From: Mesorhizobium comanense
GTDB lineage: Bacteria; Pseudomonadota; Alphaproteobacteria; Rhizobiales; Rhizobiaceae
Assembly: GCF_005503535.1 (NCBI RefSeq)
Contig: NZ_SCNN01000013.1
Location: 62,001 to 126,000 of the forward strand
Reading direction: 5' to 3'
DNA: 64,000 bases
In this document: in pieces, positions 55,248 to 64,000 of the stretch
Numbering within the stretch: position 1 is the stretch's first letter
Layout of the letters: each line of letters opens with the position of its first letter
Position numbers and translations under genes: made by a program
Notes under the pieces: generated by a model
What the model saw: only the letters and a program-made list of their open reading frames with translations
Databases searched by the model: none
What the model was told of the DNA's origin: nothing

Positions 55248-55453
55248 GAAAACAGCCGATTCGAGAGAGAGGACATTGCGCCAAGGATGAGGATGTAAAG
55301 CGCGAGGTTGAACAGCGCCCGGTGCCACACGAGCGAATAGAGACCCGTCCGCGACAGCACCTCCCAGACAAGCCGCGCCACGACGAAAGCCGCCAGCATC
55401 ATGACCAGAAGCCCGGGCAGATAGACGCCGCCAATACTGATGTCGTGCTGCAT
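55244..55453 (-). CDS. DUF1656 domain-containing small membrane protein (AaeX-like)
   Basis: A 69-residue protein with two membrane helices (YLPGLLVMMLAAFVVARLVW and LFNLALYILILGAM). DUF1656 proteins stand between the FUSC pump and HlyD adaptor genes of AaeAB-type efflux systems, exactly as here. Role unknown. It lies inside a longer open frame whose upstream part is antisense-free noise from the FUSC gene. Confidence 0.87.
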   Translation of the reverse strand: MQHDISIGGVYLPGLLVMMLAAFVVARLVWEVLSRTGLYSLVWHRALFNLALYILILGAMSSLSNRLFS

Positions 55454-55461
55454 GTCTCGAT

Positions 55462-57507
55462 CTACTCCGCTACGAGGAGCACCTGCTCCGGCACTGTTGA
55501 GTGAACGGGCGGCGCGGCGTCTCGAAACAGGGCGCGCCGCAGCCCCACAAGCGCATCGACGGATCGCCGCGCCGGCGTCGCCTGGCGGCCCGCGACGATG
55601 GCGAGCGCGGCGTCGATGCGCTCGCGCAGGCCCGGCGAGGCGGGAACCGAGGCGCCGAGGCGGACTCGTTCCTTGAACAGCGCCGCGACGGCCGACAGCA
55701 CATCGCCGATCGAAACCCGCTCCTCGGACGTCAAGCGACCGCGCAGCCGCTGCAGTTCGACGATGTTCAGCCCCAGCCTGATCTCCGCGTAGCCGTCGAT
55801 CATCGACAGCCGCTTGTCCTCCGCCGCCGCCAGCCGGGGCACCAGTTGGCCGAGCCGGTCGAGCATGCGCCCCGCGAGCCTGCGCTGGTCCTCGGCACGG
55901 TCCCCGGCGGCCAGCTGGGCAAGGTCGGACCAGCCGGCATGCACCAGCCGCCTGGCGGCAATCTCGCCGCCGAACGGCCGAACCACAAGCGTCCAGACAA
56001 GCGCGAAGCCGACGCCTGCAAGCGCTGCCAGCCCGCCGCCGGCGAATGAGGTGAAGTCGGCCGAGAACCTGTCGCTCAAAGCGATGAAGGAGGCCGTGTT
56101 GACGGTCAAAAGCATCGCCAGCATGTTGAGCTGCGGCCTGGGGATCAGTGTGCCAAGCAGCAGGAACGGCGGCGCCAGCGCCAGGACCAGCAAGGGGAAG
56201 CTCTGGATCGATGGCAGGATGGCGAACTGGTAGGCGGCGGTCACCACCAGGCTGACGGAGCACCAGATGAACATCGACAGCAGCAAGGGCGCGGGGCGAT
56301 CGGTGGCCGCGAAGAAGGAGCATGCCACCGCAACCATCAGCACGAAGCCCGAGCCCTCGGCCCAACCCGAATAGATCCAGACGGCACTGGCGGCCAGCAC
56401 GGCGGCGATGACGGACGCCGCGTAGAAGAACAGCATTCCGTAATCATGATGACGGCTGCGCGAGAAGGTACGGCGCCGGCGGAAGGCAAGCTTCTCGCCA
56501 CGCGCTTCGCCGCTCGCGATCTGATGCTTCAGGACGAGGCAATCGTGCCAGGCATCGACGATCTCGCGCAGCCGCGCCAGAGCGCTGTCGAGCATGAGGC
56601 TGCGCCAGTCCACGGCATAGGCCGGCGGGCGCAGGTCGGCGATGCGCGAGCGCAGCGCAACCGCGCGGGCGGGACTGTCGACCGACTTCAGCCAGGCCCC
56701 GACATCGTCGAGCAGGCGGCTGAGGTCGGGGCTCAGGACCCGGTCGCGCGATCTCAATTCGTGCAGCCGGTCGTCGAGCGACGAAAGCAGCGGCAGGAGC
56801 AGCATGAGGCGGCCGCGAAGCTGGCGCGCCTGCCGCGTCAGCCCATGCGTCTGGTGATCGTATCCGAGCTGGCTGATCAGGATATCGAAGCCGGAAATGT
56901 CGGAAGCGAGTTTTTGCCGGCCGGGAAGCGCCGATCCGGCCGCCCCCTCGCCACGAAGGATCTCGGCGGCCCAGCCGGCCGCATCGCCGAGCCAGTTGGA
57001 GATGCGCGACGACATCAGGGAGGACAGCCCGATCGGAAACAGCAGCTGGCCGACGAGGCTGGCGCAGACGATGCCGAGGATGATTTCCTGGCTGCGGGCC
57101 GATGCGATGTCGAAGATGGTCTGGGGCGCATCGACCGCCGGCAGCGCCATCAGCGGCAGCGAATAGCCGGCGAGCATGAAGACGTAGCTGCGCGGCGTGC
57201 GGTCCAGCATCGATATGTAAAGCAGCACGCCCGTCCACAACGCCACGACGACGCTCATCAGCAGCGGTGAATTGACGAAGGCCGGCAGCAAAAGCACGGA
57301 ACCGGCCGCACCGATCAGCGTGCCGAGCGCACGATAGAGCCCCTTGGACGATGTCGCGCCCGCAAGCGGGTTGGCCACGACGTAAACCGCCGCCATGGCC
57401 CAATAGGGTCGCGGCAGGTCGAACGACAGCGCGATGTAAAGCGCCATCATCGAGGCGAGGAACGCCTTGATGGAAAACAGCCAGTCTTGCCAGGAAGGGA
57501 GCGTCAT
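55462..57507 (-). CDS. FUSC family efflux pump (AaeB-like)
   Basis: A 681-residue inner-membrane protein with two repeats, each a block of about five or six helices followed by a cytosolic helical region: first MALYIALSFDLPRPYWAMAA, second MLFFYAASVIAAVLAASAVW. WAMAAVYVVANPLAGATSSKGLYRALGTL is the FUSC signature. AaeB pumps export aromatic carboxylic acids; substrate here unproven. ATG 57507 is chosen as the family start; the frame runs on into the preceding MFS gene only by chance. Confidence 0.9.
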   Translation of the reverse strand: MTLPSWQDWLFSIKAFLASMMALYIALSFDLPRPYWAMAAVYVVANPLAGATSSKGLYRALGTLIGAAGSVLLLPAFVNSPLLMSVVVALWTGVLLYISMLDRTPRSYVFMLAGYSLPLMALPAVDAPQTIFDIASARSQEIILGIVCASLVGQLLFPIGLSSLMSSRISNWLGDAAGWAAEILRGEGAAGSALPGRQKLASDISGFDILISQLGYDHQTHGLTRQARQLRGRLMLLLPLLSSLDDRLHELRSRDRVLSPDLSRLLDDVGAWLKSVDSPARAVALRSRIADLRPPAYAVDWRSLMLDSALARLREIVDAWHDCLVLKHQIASGEARGEKLAFRRRRTFSRSRHHDYGMLFFYAASVIAAVLAASAVWIYSGWAEGSGFVLMVAVACSFFAATDRPAPLLLSMFIWCSVSLVVTAAYQFAILPSIQSFPLLVLALAPPFLLLGTLIPRPQLNMLAMLLTVNTASFIALSDRFSADFTSFAGGGLAALAGVGFALVWTLVVRPFGGEIAARRLVHAGWSDLAQLAAGDRAEDQRRLAGRMLDRLGQLVPRLAAAEDKRLSMIDGYAEIRLGLNIVELQRLRGRLTSEERVSIGDVLSAVAALFKERVRLGASVPASPGLRERIDAALAIVAGRQATPARRSVDALVGLRRALFRDAAPPVHSTVPEQVLLVAE

Positions 57508-57560
57508 GCGTGGGGCTTTCGGGCCCGCCTCCTCGCCAGCGGACCCACTTTGTGTTGCGG

Positions 57561-58907
57561 CTAGCGGTTGATGTCGACGTCCTTCGTCTCCCGCCCGATC
57601 AGCAGGGAGATCAAGGTCAGCGCCGCCATGGCCGAGAGGTAGACGCCGACCCAAAAGGGTCCGCCGCCCACACTCCACAGCGCCACCGCGATGAACGGCG
57701 CCACGGCGGCGCCGAGGATGGACGACACGTTGTAGGAGATGCCCGAGCCGGTATAGCGCACATTGGCCGGAAACAATTCGGGCAGCAGCGCGCCCATCGG
57801 GCCGAAGGTCATTCCCATCAGGCTGAACCCGACAATGAGCCACGCCATGACGCCGACAGTGCCGGCATGCAGCATCGGCACCCATGTCAGGCCGAAGACA
57901 ATGATGGCGAGGGTGACGCAGATCAAAGTGCGGCGGCGGCCCCAGCGGTCGGCCCACGGACCGGAGACCATGGTGAAGATGCCGAAGAAGACCACGCCGA
58001 TGATCATCATCAGCACGAAGGTCGTATAGTCGTAACCCAGTCCGGGGACAGCGGCGCCGGGTGCCGCACGACCATAGCTCAGCGAGAACGTCGTCATCAG
58101 GTAGAACAGGACATAGGTGGCCAGCATGTAGAACGTGCCGAGCACCAGTTCCTTCCAGTGCGTGCCGACGACCGAGGCCAGCGGCACTTTCTTGACCTTG
58201 CCGGCGCGCACCGTGTTGTCGAAAGCGGCGCTCTCGACCAAGTTCAGCCGGACCCAGAGGCCGATCGCCACCATGATCAGGGAAAACAGGAACGGTATGC
58301 GCCAACCCCAGGACAGGAAGGCCAGGGACGGCCGTGAGGGATCGTCGGATGGCAGGATGGCGGCGATGATCAGGAACAGCCCATTGGCGATGATGAAGCC
58401 GATCGGTGCGCCGAGTTGCGGGAACGTGCCGTAGACGGCGCGCTTGCCCTTGGGTGCATTTTCCGTCGCGACCAGCGCGGCGCCGCTCCATTCGCCGCCC
58501 AGCGCGAACCCCTGTGCGAGGCGCAGGATCACCAGCAGGGCCGGAGCCAGCCAGCCGGCGTTGGAATAGGTCGGCAGCAGGCCGATCAGGAACGTCGCCA
58601 GGCCCATGGTCAGCAAGGCGCCCACCAGCGTGATCTTGCGGCCGCGCCGGTCGCCGAGATGTCCGAAGAAGATCGCGCCGAGCGGTCTGGCGATCATCGC
58701 CGCGCCGAACACGGCGAAGGAAGCGAGCAGCGCCGTCGTCTCGTTGCCGGCTGGGAAGAAAAGATGCGGGAATACCAGCACCGCCGCCGTGGCGTAGACG
58801 TAGAAGTCATAGAACTCGATCGTCGTTCCGATCAGGCTCGCGAGGATTACCCTCGACCGGGGATTGGCTGGCGGGGCTGCGGGCACTGCATCGAAGACGA
58901 CGGACAT
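57561..58907 (-). CDS. MFS transporter, metabolite:H+ symporter type
   Basis: A 448-residue carrier with 12 predicted helices. SLIGTTIEFYDFYVYATAAV at the start and GHLGDRRGRKITLV between helices 2 and 3, then LRLAQGFALGGEWSGAAL, place it in the MHS branch (shikimate, citrate, proline/betaine, aromatic acids). It is first in a leftward unit with FUSC, DUF1656 and HlyD, and divergent from MarR. An aromatic-acid importer paired with an aromatic-acid exporter is plausible. ATG 58907 follows AAGG. Confidence 0.9.
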   Translation of the reverse strand: MSVVFDAVPAAPPANPRSRVILASLIGTTIEFYDFYVYATAAVLVFPHLFFPAGNETTALLASFAVFGAAMIARPLGAIFFGHLGDRRGRKITLVGALLTMGLATFLIGLLPTYSNAGWLAPALLVILRLAQGFALGGEWSGAALVATENAPKGKRAVYGTFPQLGAPIGFIIANGLFLIIAAILPSDDPSRPSLAFLSWGWRIPFLFSLIMVAIGLWVRLNLVESAAFDNTVRAGKVKKVPLASVVGTHWKELVLGTFYMLATYVLFYLMTTFSLSYGRAAPGAAVPGLGYDYTTFVLMMIIGVVFFGIFTMVSGPWADRWGRRRTLICVTLAIIVFGLTWVPMLHAGTVGVMAWLIVGFSLMGMTFGPMGALLPELFPANVRYTGSGISYNVSSILGAAVAPFIAVALWSVGGGPFWVGVYLSAMAALTLISLLIGRETKDVDINR

Positions 58908-58990
58908 CGGAAACACCTTGAAGGAACGGCGGGGCCGGTCCCTCCTGTTGAGATCAGGAAATGACGAGCATGAAACCCATCTCGCCGATA

Positions 58991-59015
58991 TAGATTGCAT
59001 CCTAATAGATTGTAT
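58991..59015. promoter_or_regulatory. Direct repeats in the MFS-marR intergenic region
   Basis: TAGATTGCAT (58991-59000) and TAGATTGTAT (59006-59015) are 9-of-10 identical direct repeats 15 bp apart, ending 14 bp before the marR start in AT-rich DNA. Candidate MarR binding sites. Confidence 0.5.
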
Positions 59016-59029
59016 GCGAATAATTAGCA

Positions 59030-59485
59030 ATGGAAAATGACCAGTCCAGAAGCCGCGAAACGATCGGCCAGGTGATCACCAACGTGGCACGCCTCTGGCG
59101 CCGCATGGCCAATGAGCGGTTGGACAAGTGTGGGCTGTCGCACGCCACGGCCATGTCATTGCTGGCGCTATGGCAATTGGGAGGCGAGGCGCGCCAGGGC
59201 GCGGTGGCGGACCAGGCGGGCCTTGAAGGTCCTTCGCTGGTCCGGCTCGTCGACCTTCTGGTGGCGGAGGGGCTTGTCGACAGGCGCGAGGATCCGAGCG
59301 ACCGTCGCGCCAGGATCCTGTCGCTGACAGCCGATGGCGAGGCGCGGGTGGCGACCATCAACACCGTGCTCGCCGAATTGAGGCACGAATTGGTCTCGCT
59401 GATTGGCGATGACGAACTCCGGATCGCCTCGACAGTGTTGCGTCAGATTCAGTCGGAACTGGCCGGCAAGCTGACCGAGAACTGA
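59030..59485 (+). CDS. MarR family transcriptional regulator
   Basis: A 151-residue winged-helix regulator: recognition region VADQAGLEGPSLVRLVDLLVAEG and wing VDRREDPSDRRARILSLT. MarR proteins usually repress a divergent gene set until an aromatic ligand binds; here that set is the MFS/FUSC/DUF1656/HlyD unit. Start at ATG 59030. Confidence 0.92.
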   Translation: MENDQSRSRETIGQVITNVARLWRRMANERLDKCGLSHATAMSLLALWQLGGEARQGAVADQAGLEGPSLVRLVDLLVAEGLVDRREDPSDRRARILSLTADGEARVATINTVLAELRHELVSLIGDDELRIASTVLRQIQSELAGKLTEN

Positions 59486-59489
59486 GCGC

Positions 59490-59513
59490 CGGCCGGCCGC
59501 TTCGGACCGGCCG
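59490..59513. terminator. GC-rich stem-loop between marR and the MFS exporter gene
   Basis: CGGCCGG (59490-59496) and CCGGCCG (59507-59513) form a 7-bp stem in the 51-bp gap between convergent genes. No T-tract, so only a weak candidate terminator. Confidence 0.35.
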
Positions 59514-59536
59514 CGACAGGCTCGCCGGAGGGTGCC

Positions 59537-61009
59537 TCACGAAACCCGGATGACGCGCCTCGAGCAGGCGACGCAAAGCAATGGCACGACGGCGAAGGCG
59601 CCGAACAGCCACCGCGCGGCGCCCGCCGTGCCGGCCACCCCGCCCGGATCTACAAGGCCGCCTGCGTTCGCCACCATGCCCGCGAGCGCCGCTCCCAGCG
59701 CGGTGGCGAACAGCTGGATGGTGGTCAACGAGGCTCCGGCCAGTTCCTCCTCGCCCGGCAATGCCGCCTTGAATGCGCGCGTCATCAGATGCGGCCAGGT
59801 CACGCCGACGCCAAGCCCGACAGCGAGGAAGGCAACGCACATCGGCGCGAGCTCCATCAGGCCGCCAGCGCTGACCTTGGGCACCAGGACGAACAGCCCC
59901 ACCATGCCGGCGACCTCGAGCAGCGGGCCGGCCACGATGAGGCGGCGCGCGCCGCGTTCCCCGGCGCCCGATCCGGCGATGGAACCTGCGGTCCAGCCCG
60001 CCGCCATGATGGCCGCGAGATAACCCGCCGACAGAGGCGACTGGCCATGCAGCACCTGCAGGAACAACGGCACGAAAATCTCGCCGCTGGTCACCGTGAT
60101 GGCCAGCAGCGCCATGGTCGCGTAAAGCGCGGCAACGGCGCTTGCCGGCTGGAAGGCTCCCGTCGACAGAAGCTTCCACCTCGCGCGTCTCTCGGCGGCG
60201 ACCAGCAGCATTGTCAGGGCGACTGCAAGCACGATGCCGCCGATGTTCCAGGCCAGGTCGGAAGAGGCGCTGCCGGCCGAGATCGCCAGGACGGCCGCCA
60301 CCAGCACGATGAGCTGCTTGACCGGAACGCCGGATCGCTGATCCGAACGGGCCTGACGCCCGGGCAGCACGGTCGCCGCCAGCGCGGCGAAGGCGATTGC
60401 GGCCAGCGCCAGCGACCAGAAGGCGGCGCGCCAGACGCCGAGCTCGGCGAAAATGCCACCGACCGCGGGACCGACCAGCGTCGCGATGCCCCACATGCCG
60501 GAAACCAGCGCCATGGCGCGTGGCCAGAGAGCTTCATCGAACACCAGCCGGATCATCGCGTAGGCGAGCGCGAACAGGAAGCCGCCGCCAAGCCCCTGGA
60601 TCGAGCGGCCGAGCAGCATGACCGGCATGGACGGCGAGATCGCGCAAACCAGCGCGCCAACGGCAAAGACAGCCGCCGCGATCGCATAGGCGCCGCGCGG
60701 ACCAGCGCCCCGCAGCAGCTTCGCCGAAAGCGCGGCGCCAAGAATGGAAGCGACGACGAAGACGGTCGTGTTCCAGGCGTAGAGATCGAGCCCGCCTATG
60801 TCATGAATGACCGAGGGCAGGATCGTGGTCGCGATATAGACGTTGACCGCGTGCAGCGCCACGCCGCCCGCGAGCGCCAGCGAGCGCACGCCATTGGCGC
60901 CGTAAAGCAGGGCAGCCCAGCCGGCGTCCCGCCGTTCCACCTCCACGGACAGCGCCGCAATCGGCACGGGTTGCAGGTCTTTGTCGGTCGGCACCACTCG
61001 GGAATTCAT
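59537..61009 (-). CDS. MFS transporter, drug-efflux type, under a SoxR-like box
   Basis: A 490-residue inner-membrane exporter with about 14 helices by length and pattern (DHA2-like). GRSIQGLGGGFLFALAYAMI (motif C-like region) and GMWGIATLVGPAVGGIFAEL are visible. ATG 61009 has GGAG upstream. The leader holds a terminator-like hairpin, and 77 bp upstream is a near-consensus SoxR box with 19-bp promoter spacing, so redox-cycling compounds are the likely inducers. Confidence 0.88.
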   Translation of the reverse strand: MNSRVVPTDKDLQPVPIAALSVEVERRDAGWAALLYGANGVRSLALAGGVALHAVNVYIATTILPSVIHDIGGLDLYAWNTTVFVVASILGAALSAKLLRGAGPRGAYAIAAAVFAVGALVCAISPSMPVMLLGRSIQGLGGGFLFALAYAMIRLVFDEALWPRAMALVSGMWGIATLVGPAVGGIFAELGVWRAAFWSLALAAIAFAALAATVLPGRQARSDQRSGVPVKQLIVLVAAVLAISAGSASSDLAWNIGGIVLAVALTMLLVAAERRARWKLLSTGAFQPASAVAALYATMALLAITVTSGEIFVPLFLQVLHGQSPLSAGYLAAIMAAGWTAGSIAGSGAGERGARRLIVAGPLLEVAGMVGLFVLVPKVSAGGLMELAPMCVAFLAVGLGVGVTWPHLMTRAFKAALPGEEELAGASLTTIQLFATALGAALAGMVANAGGLVDPGGVAGTAGAARWLFGAFAVVPLLCVACSRRVIRVS

Positions 61010-61024
61010 GTCAGCTCCGCTTGG

Positions 61025-61050
61025 AAAACCCGTCCGCCAAACCGGACGGG
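61025..61050 (-). terminator. Terminator-like hairpin in the leader of the MFS exporter gene
   Basis: CCCGTCCG (61029-61036) and CGGACGGG (61043-61050) form a perfect 8-bp GC stem with a 6-nt loop, followed on the minus strand by TTTT. It lies between the SoxR-like promoter and the start codon, so it could attenuate transcription. Confidence 0.6.
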
Positions 61051-61076
61051 AGCCTGCCTCGTGCAAGCTGACGCGT

Positions 61077-61107
61077 CTCGTAAAACCTCAAGTGACATTG
61101 AGGTCAA
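61077..61107 (-). promoter_or_regulatory. SoxR-like promoter/operator of the MFS exporter gene
   Basis: CCTCAAGTGACATTGAGG (61086-61103) matches the SoxR consensus CCTCAAGTTAACTTGAGG at 15 of 18 positions. On the minus strand it is embedded between -35 TTGACC (61107-61102) and TACGAG (61082-61077) separated by 19 bp, the overlong spacer of MerR-family promoters. The soxR gene itself is not in the window. Confidence 0.75.
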
Positions 61108-61163
61108 GCGGTTTTCTCCGGCAACGGACCATCCGTCGCCGCGCTATCCGGAAATCGAAAATG

Positions 61164-62996
<1,833 letters not shown>

Positions 62997-63166
62997 CAGG
63001 CGTGCCCCAGGCGGGAAGCGATGACGTAGGGATTGGAGAGGGTGGGAAAAACGGGCAAGGCGACTCTCCGCGTGACACCTTGGAGTAGCCCGCCCGTCAT
63101 CCGATCACAACGCCCCTTTGCGGGAATGCGGCAACCGATTTGATGTCTGCGATGGGCCGCCAGAAC

Positions 63167-63784
63167 CTAGGCGGCTTTGGCGGCGGCTTCCGGATCCAGT
63201 CCTGCAAACAGCTTGCGCCCTATGCCGTGGGCCACATCGAGCAGCGCGTTCATATCCTCGGCATCGGGCTGGATGAGCAATTCCGAGGTGACGACGCGCG
63301 CGCCGCAATAGTCGAAGATGCCATGGTCGATTTGCGTCTTCATGGCGCCGAAATAGCCATGACGCGCATAAGTCCGCTGATCGGCCCCGGCACTGGCGAC
63401 CAGGTGGACCGGGAGCCGTTGCAGCTTCTTGACCAGTCTGCCGCCGGCATCATCATAGGCCCAGCCATTGGCGAAGACCCGTTCGATCCAGCCCTTGAGC
63501 AAGGCCGGCATCGACCACCAGTAGACGGGATAGACCAGCACCAGCGCATCCGCCCGGTCGATGCGCGCCTGCTCCGCCGTGACGTCGTCCGGTACAGGCA
63601 TCCGCCGCAGATGGGCGCCGACATCCGCCGCCGTGAAGCGCGGGTCGAATTGCTCGGCCGCGAGGTCGGCGACCTCGACCGTATGGAGAGAGCCCGACCC
63701 GGAAATCCCTTCGGCAAGGCGCCTGCCCAATGCATGCGTCAGGGAGTTGGAGTTCGGGTGTGCGACGACAATGAGCGCGTGCAT
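63167..63784 (-). CDS. NAD(P)H-dependent oxidoreductase, flavodoxin-fold (NQO1/KefF-like)
   Basis: A 205-residue FMN/FAD quinone reductase-type protein. ALIVVAHPNSNSLTHALGRR (flavin phosphate loop), LVLVYPVYWWSMPALLKGWI and GRLVKKLQRLPVHLVASAGAD are family marks. It would reduce quinones or azo compounds by two electrons and limit redox cycling. AAAGGA precedes ATG 63784. Divergent from a TetR gene across an operator-like region. Confidence 0.88.
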   Translation of the reverse strand: MHALIVVAHPNSNSLTHALGRRLAEGISGSGSLHTVEVADLAAEQFDPRFTAADVGAHLRRMPVPDDVTAEQARIDRADALVLVYPVYWWSMPALLKGWIERVFANGWAYDDAGGRLVKKLQRLPVHLVASAGADQRTYARHGYFGAMKTQIDHGIFDYCGARVVTSELLIQPDAEDMNALLDVAHGIGRKLFAGLDPEAAAKAA

Positions 63785-63823
63785 CGAAAATCCTTTCCGG
63801 CCATTTGCCGAACGGGTGATTTG

Positions 63824-63860
63824 CTTATATACTTTTAGTAACCTACTTTTGGTATATAAG
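63824..63860. promoter_or_regulatory. Operator-like region between the oxidoreductase and the TetR gene
   Basis: CTTATATAC (63824-63832) and GTATATAAG (63852-63860) are a perfect 9-bp inverted repeat. Between and overlapping them lie two direct repeats, TACTTTTAGTA (63830-63840) and TACTTTTGGTA (63844-63854). This is the only AT-rich stretch here and should hold both promoters and the repressor site. Confidence 0.7.
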
Positions 63861-63870
63861 AGTGTCAAGC

Positions 63871-64000
63871 GTGGCAGGACCGATTTCATCCGATGCGAAA
63901 CCAAGACGCCGCCTGTCGCGGCAGGATCGGCATGAGCAGCTTGTCCGCGTCGCCTGGCGATTGGTGCGGGAGGAAGGAACCGAGGCGCTTTCGCTTGGCC
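63871..64000 (+). CDS. TetR family transcriptional regulator, N-terminal part (runs off the window)
   Basis: Open from GTG 63871 (or GTG 63862) to the window edge: a basic start (PISSDAKPRRRLSRQDRHEQ) followed by LVRVAWRLVREEGTEALSLG, the first helix of a TetR DNA-binding domain. Only about 43 residues are visible. Divergent from the oxidoreductase, so a likely repressor of it. Confidence 0.65.
   Translation, partial: MAGPISSDAKPRRRLSRQDRHEQLVRVAWRLVREEGTEALSLG

Noticed and set aside
57508..58491. Apparent MFS-FUSC fusion frame of about 1000 codons
   Set aside because: Residues before the FUSC start are a shifted reading of the MFS gene; both genes are complete separately.

Overview
The window reads as chromosomal DNA of a GC-rich alphaproteobacterium of the order Hyphomicrobiales, most like Mesorhizobium or a close relative. 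This is an inference from gene content and order: the obgE-proB-proA-nadD...rsfS-rlmH-envC-ctpA-deacetylase-rppH block, an extended ribosomal protein L21, GapR, an Atu4866-type protein, SoxR-like and BetI-like regulation, and several short intergenic repeats of the kind common in rhizobia. No CRISPR array, prophage, integrase or transposase was seen. One tRNA (Ser, CGA) is present.

Layout. 0.1-4.3 kb: an enolase-superfamily dehydratase, a GlxA-type AraC regulator, an orphan LivK-type binding protein and gapR. 4.5-7.9 kb: pyruvate carboxylase. 8.3-14.6 kb: a complete branched-chain amino acid (Liv) ABC transporter operon read right to left (livH-livM-livG-livF-DUF6867-livK); its LivG carries an unusual C-terminal helix-hairpin-helix tail. 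14.9-19.0 kb: a hydroxyproline degradation operon (epimerase, D-amino-acid oxidoreductase, DapA-like deaminase) with a divergent GntR regulator and clear operator palindromes. 19.3-22.5 kb: a 13-codon ORF, a small secreted protein, mmsA with a duplicated 3' tail, a 158-bp inverted-repeat element and a divergent LysR regulator. 22.5-25.8 kb: a secreted protein and two translationally coupled lipoproteins resembling phospholipase A2 and phospholipase D. 25.8-29.6 kb: dadA, two Rnk/GreA-C-like proteins and alanine racemase.

29.7-46.2 kb is mostly conserved housekeeping: rppH, a divergent polysaccharide deacetylase, ctpA, an EnvC-type activator, rlmH, rsfS, nadD, proA, proB, obgE, rpmA, rplU and tRNA-Ser. 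A mechanosensitive channel, an MFS transporter and a glycosyltransferase sit between rsfS and nadD. Two repeat elements (39.2 and 43.9 kb) lie in the gaps.

46.3-64.0 kb is accessory. It holds small regulator-target modules, mostly divergent pairs: an HD-domain protein with a GlxA regulator; a LysR regulator with an SDR and an Atu4866 protein; a YihY/BrkB membrane protein; a BetI-like TetR regulator facing a choline-type binding protein and a Zn alcohol dehydrogenase across a 28-bp palindrome; a MarR regulator facing an MFS/FUSC/DUF1656/HlyD efflux set; an MFS exporter behind a SoxR-like box and a terminator-like leader hairpin; recQ; and an NAD(P)H oxidoreductase facing a TetR gene cut off by the window edge.
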